Position numbers and translations under genes: made by a program. From assembly GCA_900290255.1 (NCBI GenBank), contig OMOD01000024.1, positions 34,300 to 98,299 on the forward strand: a stretch of DNA of 64,000 bases, read 5' to 3'. Under the pieces are notes generated by a model. The model saw only the letters and a list, made by a program, of their open reading frames with translations, was not told the DNA's origin and did not search any database. This stretch comes from Candidatus Sulfotelmatobacter kueseliae (GTDB lineage Bacteria > Acidobacteriota > Terriglobia > Terriglobales > Acidobacteriaceae). Shown here in pieces: positions 7,880 to 15,598 of this stretch (positions are counted from its first letter, which is position 1; every line of letters begins with the position of its first letter).

Positions 7880-9118
7880 ATGAGGATGACCATCATGCAC
7901 GGTTTGCCATTCTTTTCTTACAACTCCTGGATTTCTTGGCTCCGACGACTTTCCGCAGCTCTTGTGTGCGCCGTCATGCTCGCTCTGGTCGCGATCGCCG
8001 CAGCTCAAGAGGAAGAAGAGCCCGGTCCGCCGACGCTTGCCATCGGCTCCGCCGCTCCCGACTTTTGCCTTCTGGGAGTGGATGGGAAAACGCACTGTTT
8101 GAAGGACTATGCGGCCTCCAAGATCCTGATGATCGCGTTCATCTGCGATCACTGTCCGACCTCGCAGCTCTATGAAACCCGAATCAAGCAGATCACCGCA
8201 GACTATAAGGACCGGGGCGTGGCTGTGGTCGCGATCGAGCCCAATAATCCCAATGCAGTCCGGCTCGATGAAATGGGATACACCGATGTCGGCGATTCGT
8301 TCGAGGAGATGAAGATTCGGGCCGAATACCGGCATTTCAATTTCCCCTATCTCTACGATGGCGCGGACCAGAAGATTTCCAATCTGTACGGGCCGACGGC
8401 TACGCCGCACGTGTTTATCTTCGATGCGGAGCGCAAACTGCGCTATGAGGGCCGGGTGGATGACAATCCGAGGGAAGCGTTGGTCACGCAGCGCGATGCC
8501 CGCCTTGCCCTGGACGCGCTGCTGGCCGGGAAACCAGTTCCGGTCGCCAAGACGCCCGCAGTGGGCTGCTCTACGAAGTGGCTGTACAAAGAGGAGGGTC
8601 GCCGGGAAGAGATGGCAGAGATCGAGAAACAGCCGGTGAGCGTGAAGCCGGTTTCAGCTGACGACCTGCGTGCGCTGCGCAAGAATTCGACCGGCAAGTT
8701 GCTGCTCGTGGACTTCTGGGCGACCTGGTGCGGTCCTTGCCGCCAGGAGTTGCCCGCCTTTGAAACCATGTACCGGATGTACGGGCATCGCGCCTTTGAT
8801 CTGGTCACGGTAAGTATCAATTACCCGGACGAGAGGCTGGGAGTGGAGAAGGTATTGCGAGCGGAGCACGCCACGAGCACAAATCTGATCCTCGGTTCGA
8901 CCGACCTTTATCCACAACTCGCTGCATTTGATCCCGACTGGAACGCGGCGGTGCCCTATACCCTGCTGATTCGTCCGGATGGCACGATTGCCTACAAAGT
9001 GCAGAGCACGAAGGTTGATCCGTTGCGACTGAAACGCCTGATCATTGCGAACCTGGCCGACGATGACTACATCGGGCACCAGGCCTACTGGAAGACGGCG
9101 GTGGAAGCGAAGAAGTGA
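7880..9118 (+). CDS. Exported protein with two thioredoxin-fold domains (peroxiredoxin-like + TlpA-like)
   Basis: 412 residues from ATG 7880. The ORF-track start at 7667 reads through intergenic repeat. A signal/anchor helix (LVCAVMLALVAIAAAQ, about 28-43) puts it outside the cytoplasm. Domain 1 (about 50-200) is AhpC/TSA-like, with C89-DH-C92 and a 'ATPHVFIFD' cis-Pro strand. Domain 2 (about 255-395) is TlpA-like, with WATWCGPC (C284, C287). Both domains keep a CxxC, so the protein may work as a two-stage thiol-disulfide reductase in the cell envelope. That role is inference; each domain assignment rests on motif and order. Confidence 0.85.
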   Translation: MRMTIMHGLPFFSYNSWISWLRRLSAALVCAVMLALVAIAAAQEEEEPGPPTLAIGSAAPDFCLLGVDGKTHCLKDYAASKILMIAFICDHCPTSQLYETRIKQITADYKDRGVAVVAIEPNNPNAVRLDEMGYTDVGDSFEEMKIRAEYRHFNFPYLYDGADQKISNLYGPTATPHVFIFDAERKLRYEGRVDDNPREALVTQRDARLALDALLAGKPVPVAKTPAVGCSTKWLYKEEGRREEMAEIEKQPVSVKPVSADDLRALRKNSTGKLLLVDFWATWCGPCRQELPAFETMYRMYGHRAFDLVTVSINYPDERLGVEKVLRAEHATSTNLILGSTDLYPQLAAFDPDWNAAVPYTLLIRPDGTIAYKVQSTKVDPLRLKRLIIANLADDDYIGHQAYWKTAVEAKK

Positions 9119-9210
9119 GGAAAAGAAGTGGCCTGCGTTTGACTCTCCCCTGTTAACCGACTGATAATCAGCGTGCAGGCCTGCCGAGCACCGGTTCTGG
9201 AACAACGACC

Positions 9211-10071
9211 ATGGACATCTACGAACAAATCGTCGAGCTGCGCCGTCAAGGGCGGCGGGGCGCGGTGGCCACGATCGTCAACGTGCGGGGATCGATTCCG
9301 TCGTTCAAGACGGCGAAGATGCTGGTGCGTGACGACGGTTCGATTGTCGGGACCATTGGCGGAGGCTGCGTCGAGGCCGACGTCTGGCAGGCCGCGCGTG
9401 AGGTGATGGAGTCAGAGAAGCCACGTACACTGACGTTCGATCTCAACCAGGATCCGAAGTACGATACTGGGCTGGTTTGCGGCGGGACGCTGGAGGTTTT
9501 CATTGAACCCGTCTTACCTCCAGCATTACTTTATGTGTTCGGCGCAGGTCATGTTGCGTTAAGCGTTTGCCAGACCGCGGCGAGCGCCGGGTTCGACGTA
9601 ATTGTCAGCGATGACCGCTCCTCGTACGCGACCAAAGAGCGCTTCCCGGCGGCTCGCGAAATCTACGCCCTCGATTTCGACGAGGCCATGCAGAAGCTCG
9701 ACCCGGACGAGTCTTCCTACATCGTGATCGTGACCCGCGGACACCGCGACGATATGCGCATCTTGCGCTGGGCGGTGCAGACGCGAGCCCGCTACGTGGG
9801 CATGATCGGATCGAAGCGCAAGGTCATACAGATTTTCAAGACGCTCGAGGAAGAGGGAGTGCCGGCCCAGCTTTTCGAGCGGGTTCACGCGCCGATTGGC
9901 CTTGATATCGGAGCGATCACGCCGGAGGAGATTGCGGTGGCGATTACGGCGGAACTGATTGCGGTGCGCCGCCACGCGACCGGTGCTGTGCCGCACATGA
10001 GCTGGTTCAAGACAGTGCGGGACGTGGCCGAGGCTGCAGACAGAGCGGGCGACGGCGACCGCAACAGCTAA
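9211..10071 (+). CDS. XdhC/CoxI-family molybdenum-enzyme maturation factor
   Basis: 286 residues. The N-terminal XdhC domain begins with the classic ATIVNVRGSIP and GTIGGGCVEAD motifs and a conserved Cys in GLVCGGTLEVFIEP. The C-terminal part is an XdhC Rossmann domain (YVFGAGHVALSVC, about 128-140; YVGMIGSKRKV). Family members bind molybdenum cofactor and insert the sulfurated form into xanthine dehydrogenase-type enzymes. The next gene is a MocA-like nucleotidyltransferase, a common partner. No xanthine or CO dehydrogenase subunit is in the window, so this pair must serve an enzyme encoded elsewhere. Confidence 0.9.
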   Translation: MDIYEQIVELRRQGRRGAVATIVNVRGSIPSFKTAKMLVRDDGSIVGTIGGGCVEADVWQAAREVMESEKPRTLTFDLNQDPKYDTGLVCGGTLEVFIEPVLPPALLYVFGAGHVALSVCQTAASAGFDVIVSDDRSSYATKERFPAAREIYALDFDEAMQKLDPDESSYIVIVTRGHRDDMRILRWAVQTRARYVGMIGSKRKVIQIFKTLEEEGVPAQLFERVHAPIGLDIGAITPEEIAVAITAELIAVRRHATGAVPHMSWFKTVRDVAEAADRAGDGDRNS

Positions 10072-10150
10072 TTTCCGATTTACAATTTCCGATTGCCGAT
10101 TGAAAATCAGTTGGACCAGATTGGCAATCGGAAATCGAAAATCGGAGATT
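10072..10150. repeat. Family D inverted repeat (GATTTCCGATT words)
   Basis: Made of reiterated 6-9-bp words: TTTCCGATTTACAATTTCC on the left and AATCGGAAATCGAAAATCGG on the right form an imperfect inverted repeat. It is much more AT-rich than the genes on either side. Similar word-repeat hairpins with different words occur at 10798, 21622, 18190, 31752 and 62507. Confidence 0.75.
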
Positions 10151-10152
10151 CC

Positions 10153-10791
10153 ATGTCCCGTTCCCCGAGCTTCGCAGGAGTGATTCTGGCCGCAGGCGAA
10201 TCCGCGCGCATGGGCACGGACAAGGCTCTTCTGCCCTGGCCACCGCAGGTCGCAGGGCAGCCGGCGTCGAACGACACCTTCCTTTCGGCGGCGATCCGGT
10301 CGCTGACTCTCGCCACCGATTTTGTGACCGTGGTGGTGGGACAGAATGAAGCGGCGCTGGCGCCGCTGGTGTATGCCAGCGGAGCGGCGACGGTCACCAA
10401 TCCTGACCCCAGCCGCGGGCAGTTCAGTTCCCTGCAGGTGGGACTGCACGAAGTGCTCAACCGTGGGCGCGATGCGGCGGTGATTACGCTGGTGGACCGG
10501 CCTCCAGTCGGCGCCACGACGATTGGAATCCTGCGTGCCGCCTTCGAAGCCGCGGAGCCGAACATCTGGGCGGTGGTTCCCGAGTTCTCGGGAGAGCACG
10601 GCCATCCTTATTTGGCCGGCCGCGAATTGATCGAAGCCTTTCTGCAGGCCCCGCCCACGGCCTCGGCACGCGACATCGAACATCGCCTTCAGCAACACAT
10701 TCAGTACGTTACGGTTGGTGATCCGCTCGTCGTCCTGAACGTCAACACTCCGGAGGAGTACGCCGCGTTGCTGGAGAAGACGGCGATCTGA
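10153..10791 (+). CDS. MocA/MobA-like NTP transferase (molybdenum cofactor cytidylyltransferase-like)
   Basis: 212 residues. N-terminal nucleotide-binding signature VILAAGESARMGTDKALLPW (about 9-28), DPSRGQFSSLQVGL, and TLVDRPPVG at the metal-binding position where the family has D-x-P. It probably transfers CMP (or GMP) to molybdopterin for xanthine-dehydrogenase-type enzymes, consistent with XdhC just upstream. I use ATG 10153, because the ORF-track start at 10093 lies in the repeat and encodes a low-complexity tail (NQLDQIGNRKSKIGDS). The repeat between the two genes does not rule out co-transcription. Confidence 0.85.
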   Translation: MSRSPSFAGVILAAGESARMGTDKALLPWPPQVAGQPASNDTFLSAAIRSLTLATDFVTVVVGQNEAALAPLVYASGAATVTNPDPSRGQFSSLQVGLHEVLNRGRDAAVITLVDRPPVGATTIGILRAAFEAAEPNIWAVVPEFSGEHGHPYLAGRELIEAFLQAPPTASARDIEHRLQQHIQYVTVGDPLVVLNVNTPEEYAALLEKTAI

Positions 10792-10797
10792 TGAACA

Positions 10798-10870
10798 ATT
10801 TTAGATTGCAGATTTCAGATTTGACCCCAAATCAATCTGCAATCTGAAATCTCAAATCTACAATCTGAAA
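10798..10870. repeat. Family D inverted repeat (AGATTTCAGATTT words)
   Basis: TAGATTGCAGATTTCAGATTTGA on the left faces TCAATCTGCAATCTGAAATC on the right around CCCCAA, followed by two more partial words. It lies immediately after the MocA-like gene and could form a long stem in RNA. Confidence 0.75.
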
Positions 10871-10922
10871 TGGCTACGGCACCATTGCGCATTCCGGCCT
10901 CGGCACGTTATTGTCGAAGTGC

Positions 10923-11648
10923 ATGGAAATCCGGGCAACGTACCCAACCTACCGCACCCAGCACGACTTTCTGGAATCGGTTCTCCGGCTCTCGCCGCGG
11001 GTGGCGGCGTTCGATTGCGACGGCACGCTATGGTCGAACGACGCCGGGATAACTTTTTTCGAGTGGGAGATCAAGAATGGTGTCGTGTCGGCTGAAGTCG
11101 GCCGGGCCATGCGCGCCCGGTATGCGGAATACGAGGCAGGCAGGGTCAGCGAAGACGAGATTTGCGGTGAGATGGTGACCATGCACAAAGGGCTGCCCTG
11201 TGCGGCGGTGATCGAGGCGGCTTCCGACTTCATGACCCGGTTCTTTCCCGGGTCCATCTTCCCCGAGATGCGCGAGTTGGTCCGGCGCCTCGAGGAGAGT
11301 GGTTGTGAGGTCTGGGTGGTTTCAGCGTCGAACGAATGGGTGATCCGCGCCGGCGTCAAGCCCTTCGGCATAGCCGAGAACCGCATCCTGGCCTCGAAAG
11401 TCGAAGTCGAAGATGGGATCGTGACCGACCGCCTGGTGCGGGTCCCTTCGGGCGTGGGCAAGCCGCAAGCGCTGCGAGAGGTTGTGGGTAAAGATGTGGA
11501 CGCGGCTTTTGGCAATTCGCGCTTTGACACGGAAATGCTGGCGGCGGCCGGACACCCGTTTGTCGTCAATCCAAAGCCGGAACTGGAAGCGACGGCACGC
11601 GAACGCGCATGGCCCATCTACTTTCCGGACGGGACGGCGGGACGATAG
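10923..11648 (+). CDS. HAD-superfamily phosphatase (phosphoserine phosphatase-like, HAD-IB)
   Basis: 241 residues from ATG 10923; the ORF track uses the TTG at 10911. HAD motif I is FDCDGTLW (nucleophile D31, general acid D33), motif II is VVSAS (about 131-135), motif III lysine is in VGKPQAL, and motif IV is FGNSRFDTEML. The helical cap between motifs I and II is of the SerB/HAD-IB type. The substrate is not evident; a phosphoserine phosphatase-like activity is the closest guess. Followed by repeat elements. Confidence 0.85.
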   Translation: MEIRATYPTYRTQHDFLESVLRLSPRVAAFDCDGTLWSNDAGITFFEWEIKNGVVSAEVGRAMRARYAEYEAGRVSEDEICGEMVTMHKGLPCAAVIEAASDFMTRFFPGSIFPEMRELVRRLEESGCEVWVVSASNEWVIRAGVKPFGIAENRILASKVEVEDGIVTDRLVRVPSGVGKPQALREVVGKDVDAAFGNSRFDTEMLAAAGHPFVVNPKPELEATARERAWPIYFPDGTAGR

Positions 11649-11660
11649 CGGATTGACGCA

Positions 11661-11822
11661 CCTCAGGGGCTAAAGCCCAGCTATAACGGGCCACTTCATC
11701 GCAGCGCTAAAGCGCTGCGCCACCCAAAATCCACCCTATTCGCCTAGGCTGTCGAGCTGCGCTCGACCGGACAGCCCCTTCGGCTTCGCTCAGGGCAGGC
11801 GAGGGCGGCTGCCCCCACATGG
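11661..11822. repeat. Composite of Family A and Family E repeats
   Basis: 11661-11730 has two family A hairpins (GGGGCTAAAGCCC, GCAGCGCTAAAGCGCTGC) and the CCACCCAAAA tail. 11745-11822 is a family E unit: AGCTGCGCTCGACCGGACAGCC then CAGGCGAGGGCGGCTGCCCCCACATGG. Nothing coding is seen in 11649-11889. Confidence 0.8.
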
Positions 11823-11876
11823 CATCTGCGTATCGCGGCGCTGAAAGCGCGCCAACACGTCCTGGCACCTTGCCGT

Positions 11877-11882
11877 TAGAAT
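11877..11882 (+). promoter_or_regulatory. Candidate -10 box for the IscU-like gene
   Basis: TAGAAT with exactly 7 nt to the ATG at 11890 and no Shine-Dalgarno between them. Confidence 0.5.
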
Positions 11883-11889
11883 TGCAACC

Positions 11890-12249
11890 ATGTATTCCGC
11901 CCAACTGCTCGATCACTTTCAGAATCCGCGCAACGCGGGCGAAATTGCGGCACCTGACGCCATAGCGGAGATTGAGAACCCGGTGTGCGGGGATGTGCTC
12001 CGGCTGACGCTCTCGATCGAAGCGGGACGGGTCAGGGAAATCCGATTTCGGGCGAAAGGATGCGTTGCGGCGATGGCATGCGCCTCTGCGCTGACCGAAC
12101 TGGTGGCCGGAAAGACGGTGGAAGAAGCGCGAAATATGACCCGCGCCAGCTTGACCGCCGCGGTCGGAGGCCTGCCGCAAGGTTCGACTCATGCAGCGCA
12201 GTTGGCTCTGGATGCGCTGGCGGCCGGGTTGCGCCAGCAGGAGCGTTAG
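11890..12249 (+). CDS. IscU/NifU-like iron-sulfur scaffold homologue lacking the third cysteine
   Basis: 119 residues. N-terminus MYSAQLLDHFQNPRNAGEI matches the SufU/IscU helix and the NP-x-N motif. Ligand C33 is in ENPVCGD with the conserved Asp, and C58 and C64 lie in KGCVAAMACASA. The third scaffold cysteine, expected in an L-x-C-S motif near the C-terminus, is absent: the sequence is GLPQGSTHAAQLALDAL. Only His101 remains there. The protein may hold a cluster with an alternative ligand, or act as a carrier or zinc protein. No cysteine desulfurase is nearby. Confidence 0.85.
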   Translation: MYSAQLLDHFQNPRNAGEIAAPDAIAEIENPVCGDVLRLTLSIEAGRVREIRFRAKGCVAAMACASALTELVAGKTVEEARNMTRASLTAAVGGLPQGSTHAAQLALDALAAGLRQQER

Positions 12250-12287
12250 CCGGCTGCTGGGAAACTCTCTTCGCCGGTCGACCATTC

Positions 12288-12360
12288 CCTCAGCGACTGA
12301 AGTCGCGGTTGAATTCGCGGCACTTACGGCGCGGCTGGAAGCCGCGCCCTTTCAAAACAG
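12288..12360. repeat. Family A repeat
   Basis: GCGACTGAAGTCGC hairpin, then GGCGCGGCTGGAAGCCGCGCC hairpin and the CCTTTCAAAACAG tail. Bases 12361-12460 hold no gene that I recognise. Confidence 0.75.
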
Positions 12361-12480
12361 GGCCGCAGGTCGAGTTCTTCAGCAGCCTGGCAGCGCGGCG
12401 CACCAAAGGAATCTGACGGATTACCGATGTTCCAGTTTCCACAGCGGCAAAGCCCTCCGCCGTGAGGTAAGATTTAATAC

Positions 12481-12966
12481 ATGCTGGCAGCCAGCAGGAT
12501 CGACGAAGTACGCCAGGCAGTCGCTGAACTGGCGCAAGCTGCGCCTACCGCCCGCGATCTGATGCAGCAGATGGTCAAGGCGCTGCACGAGCGCATGCTG
12601 AAATACAACTGGGTCGGCTTCTACTTGCTTGAACCGGGGGCGGACCCGCCGGTTCTGGTGCTGGGTGCATTCGAGGGCGCCATGACCCCGCATACGCGCA
12701 TTCCGCTGAACCAGGGCATTTGCGGGGCGGCCGCCTCGAGCGGGCGAACCGTTGTGGTGGACGACGTCAGCAAGGATCCGCGCTATCTCGCCTGTTCGCT
12801 CGAGACCAAGTCCGAGATCGTTGTGCCGGTGTTTGTCCAGGGCAAGGTGGTCGGCGAGCTCGATATCGACAGTCACTTCTCTTCTGCTTTCACCCTTGAA
12901 CACCAGGAACTGGTGCAGTACTGCGCCATGCTGGTGGGAACGAAACTGGAAGCTTCCGGAAGATGA
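12481..12966 (+). CDS. GAF-domain protein, free methionine-(R)-sulfoxide reductase-like
   Basis: 161 residues, a single GAF domain. The fRMsr family signature is visible: YNWVGFYLL, TRIPLNQGICGAA, LACS and KSEIVVPVF...VVGELDIDSH. By alignment with the E. coli enzyme, C105 (YLACS) would be catalytic and C81 (GICG) resolving. A third cysteine found just before TRI in the enzyme is His71 here. The function would be reduction of free Met-R-sulfoxide. TAAGAT lies 7 nt before the ATG. The stop overlaps the start of the MutT-like gene by 4 nt, so the two are translationally coupled and both fit oxidative-damage repair. Confidence 0.8.
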   Translation: MLAASRIDEVRQAVAELAQAAPTARDLMQQMVKALHERMLKYNWVGFYLLEPGADPPVLVLGAFEGAMTPHTRIPLNQGICGAAASSGRTVVVDDVSKDPRYLACSLETKSEIVVPVFVQGKVVGELDIDSHFSSAFTLEHQELVQYCAMLVGTKLEASGR

Positions 12967-13370
12967 AGCGCGTGGTCGCGGCCCTCATCCAGAAGGACGG
13001 CAAGCTGCTGGTGTGTCAGCGCACGCGCCATCAGACCATGCCGCTGAAATGGGAATTTCCCGGCGGCAAGATCGAGGACGGAGAGCAGCCGCGCGACGCC
13101 CTGTACCGCGAACTGGAAGAAGAAATCGGAATCCTGGCGACGATCGGCGACGAAGTGGCGCGCATCCGCCATGAATATCCCAATCGCAGCATGGTCGAAC
13201 TGCGCTTCTTCGTGGTGCGCGAGTACCAGGGAGAGATCGAGAACCGCATCTTCCGCGATATTCAGTGGGCCGCGCTCAAGGACCTGCCGCAGTACGATTT
13301 TCTGGAAGCCGATCTGACCCTGGTGCGGGATCTCGCCGCGGGAAAGCTGCTCCAGGAAGACTCTGAATAA
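12963..13370 (+). CDS. mutT: Nudix hydrolase, MutT-like (8-oxo-dGTP diphosphatase type)
   Basis: 135 residues, the usual MutT size. The full Nudix box GGKIEDGEQPRDALYRELEEEIGI spans about 34-57 (G-x5-E-x7-REUxEExGU). The family N-terminus KRVVAALIQKDGKLLVCQR and the C-terminal W (DIQWAALKDL) fit MutT enzymes, which hydrolyse oxidised dGTP to block A:T to C:G transversions. ATG overlaps the preceding TGA (ATGA). Confidence 0.88.
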   Translation: MKRVVAALIQKDGKLLVCQRTRHQTMPLKWEFPGGKIEDGEQPRDALYRELEEEIGILATIGDEVARIRHEYPNRSMVELRFFVVREYQGEIENRIFRDIQWAALKDLPQYDFLEADLTLVRDLAAGKLLQEDSE

Positions 13371-13427
13371 GCTCTCAGATATCCAGCGGCATTAAGGACT
13401 AAGTGGATTGTTAATCAGGGGACGGCA

Positions 13428-14174
13428 ATGCTGAAGCACATTGGACTCGTGTTCATCACGGCGTTGACCTTCATGGTGGTCTCACGATGTAAAGCCGCAA
13501 CCACGGACGAAATCTTGAGAGTTTACTGGAACAAGCAATCGCTTGCAGAACTCCAAAAAATTATTCCTGATCAGAAAGCCGCCCGGCAATTCGCGACAGC
13601 GGTCCTGATGGCGGAGCCGCATACGGACCCTGAGAACATTCATAAGCTGGATGTTGATATGGAAGTTCTGGTGGAATACGAGTTCGTTGACTTGAAGGGG
13701 GACGGCAGCGAGCAGTTTGTGTGCCTGTTGGACATTACCGGCCGTATGCGTCCGACCCTGCTGATGGCGGTTGAGAACGATCACGGCCATCTTAAAACGG
13801 CCTATCTAACGGGCGGGGAAGGCGCTTATGGCATGGGCTACCTCAGCGGCATTATCCGGGACATCAAGCACAACGGAAGGAATGAAGTTCTCACGGTTGA
13901 AGCGCTGGGGCCGTTCGGTGGTGCGGCTTTCCCGACTCCGTATCTCGAGCATATCAATGTTTATCAGGATGGCAAGTTCGTTCAATCGGACCGCGAGTTT
14001 CTTGACTACTACAGGAACGTGTCGCTACCCCAGCGTAGTGAAGAACTCAGTGATCTGTTGCAGCACGGTCCTCCACCTGATGCTGGTCCTGAGGAACGAG
14101 AAGACTATCGAAAGAGCATTGAGGCGAAGCAAAAAGAAATTGCGGCGTTGCGCAAGCTGCTCTCCAATCCCTAG
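13428..14174 (+). CDS. Exported protein of unknown function
   Basis: 248 residues. Signal peptide LGLVFITALTFMVVSRCKAA, with a Cys near the cleavage site but no convincing lipobox. The centre contains YEFVDLKGDGSEQFVCLLDI, a D-x-x-G-D-G loop like those of calcium-binding FG-GAP/VCBS repeats. The C-terminal 60 residues are charged and probably helical (REDYRKSIEAKQKEIAALRKL). The gene looks more AT-rich than its neighbours, which could mean recent acquisition. It overlaps the end of the Nramp gene by 4 bp, tail to tail. Function not recognised. Confidence 0.75.
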   Translation: MLKHIGLVFITALTFMVVSRCKAATTDEILRVYWNKQSLAELQKIIPDQKAARQFATAVLMAEPHTDPENIHKLDVDMEVLVEYEFVDLKGDGSEQFVCLLDITGRMRPTLLMAVENDHGHLKTAYLTGGEGAYGMGYLSGIIRDIKHNGRNEVLTVEALGPFGGAAFPTPYLEHINVYQDGKFVQSDREFLDYYRNVSLPQRSEELSDLLQHGPPPDAGPEEREDYRKSIEAKQKEIAALRKLLSNP

Positions 14175-15421
14175 CCCGAGCGCAGCGTCCAGAACCACGC
14201 CACCGACAGAACGATCATCACCACCGTCGTCGCCCAGGCGATCAGGTTGAACAGGCGCGTGTTTACATATTCGCCCATCAATTCCTTCTTGTTGATCAGC
14301 AGCAGCATGAAGATGAGGACGAAGGGCAGCACTATGCCGTTTACCACCTGGGAGAGAACGGCGATTTTCAGGAGCGGCAGGCCGGGAATCAGCACGACTG
14401 CGCCACCAGCCACAATCAGCAAGGTGTAGAGCCAATAAAACATGGGGGCTTCGCCAAACTTCATGTCCACGCCTGATTCAAATCCCAGCCCCTCGCAGAC
14501 CGTGTAGGCGGTGGAAATTGGCAGAATGGACGCGGCGAACAGCGAAGCGTTAAACAGGCCGACGGCAAAAAGTATGTAGGCATACTTCCCCGCCAACGGT
14601 TTCAGCGCGGCCGCCGCGTCGGCAGCCGTCTTGATGTCGCGGTAGCCATGGACATAGAGTGTGGCGGCACAGGCCACGATGATGAACCAGGCGACGATGT
14701 CGGTGAAAATGCAGCCCGTGATCACGTCGAGGCGCGAGGCTTTATAGCCGCGCTTGGTCACGCCCTTCTCGACAATGGACGACTGCAGGTAAAACTGCAT
14801 CCAGGGGGCGATGGTGGTACCAACCACGCCGATGACCATATAAAGGTAGGCCTGTTCGCGGAATGCACTCAGCTTGGGGGGAACGAAAGTGGCTTTGGTG
14901 GCATCCATCCAGGCCGGGTGCGCTGGAATGGCCGCAAAAATGTATGTGATATAGAAAAACGAGGCCGCGAGGAAAATCTTTTCCACGCTTTTGTACTGCC
15001 CGTAGACCACGATCAGCCAGACAATGGCGGCGCACACCGGAACAGTTGCGTAGCGGGGAAGGCCGAATAGCTCCAGGCTGGTCGCGATACCGATAAACTC
15101 CGTCACTACGTTGCCGAAGTTGGTGATCAGAATCCCGATCATCATGAAAAAAGTGATGCGCAGACCGAATTCCTCGCGGATGAGGTCGCTCAGTCCCTTG
15201 CCCGTGACGGCGCCCATGCGGGCGCACATCTCCTGTACCACGATGAGCGCGAGCGTAATCGGGATCATGGTCCACAGCAGAAGATGTCCGTATTGCGCTC
15301 CGGCGAGCGAGTAGGTGTAGATGCCGCCGGCATCATTGTCGACGTTCGCGGTAATGAATCCCGGTCCGACAACAGCAAAAAAGAACAGGATCCGGATCTT
15401 CCAATGTCTCAGGAACCTCAT
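14171..15421 (-). CDS. Nramp-related divalent metal transporter (possible Mg-type variant)
   Basis: 416 residues, about 11 hydrophobic helices, Nramp (SLC11) family. TM1 is GPGFITANVDNDAGGIYTYS: the classic DPGN metal-binding motif is replaced by DNDA. TM6 is GTTIAPWMQFYLQSS, lacking the usual A-x-x-MPH metal-binding methionine. Loss of the soft Met ligand is what is described for Nramp-related magnesium transporters (NRMT), so Mg2+ rather than Mn2+/Fe2+ is possible; this is inference. ATG 15421 is preferred to the GTG at 15427. A soluble MgtE_N/CBS protein is encoded two genes upstream on the same strand. Confidence 0.88.
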   Translation of the reverse strand: MRFLRHWKIRILFFFAVVGPGFITANVDNDAGGIYTYSLAGAQYGHLLLWTMIPITLALIVVQEMCARMGAVTGKGLSDLIREEFGLRITFFMMIGILITNFGNVVTEFIGIATSLELFGLPRYATVPVCAAIVWLIVVYGQYKSVEKIFLAASFFYITYIFAAIPAHPAWMDATKATFVPPKLSAFREQAYLYMVIGVVGTTIAPWMQFYLQSSIVEKGVTKRGYKASRLDVITGCIFTDIVAWFIIVACAATLYVHGYRDIKTAADAAAALKPLAGKYAYILFAVGLFNASLFAASILPISTAYTVCEGLGFESGVDMKFGEAPMFYWLYTLLIVAGGAVVLIPGLPLLKIAVLSQVVNGIVLPFVLIFMLLLINKKELMGEYVNTRLFNLIAWATTVVMIVLSVAWFWTLRSG

Positions 15422-15598
15422 GCGCACGCTTCGCAGACATACGGGTGAAGCAGAGTCGAGCAGCTAACGACCGAACAGGATAAACGCAGGCCGGGAATCT
15501 GACCAAAGGAAAAGTGCGCTGCACTTGAGATTTGGCAATGCCGGAGTTGGTCCCGGGTCTTGGGTTTGAGGGCTTGGCTCCTGGGGCGCTCTTGATCC

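Noticed and set aside
6675-7883. 402-aa plus-strand ORF across the MDR dehydrogenase gene
   Set aside because: It has no family motif and His/Gly-rich shadow composition, whereas the minus strand shows a clear MDR protein.
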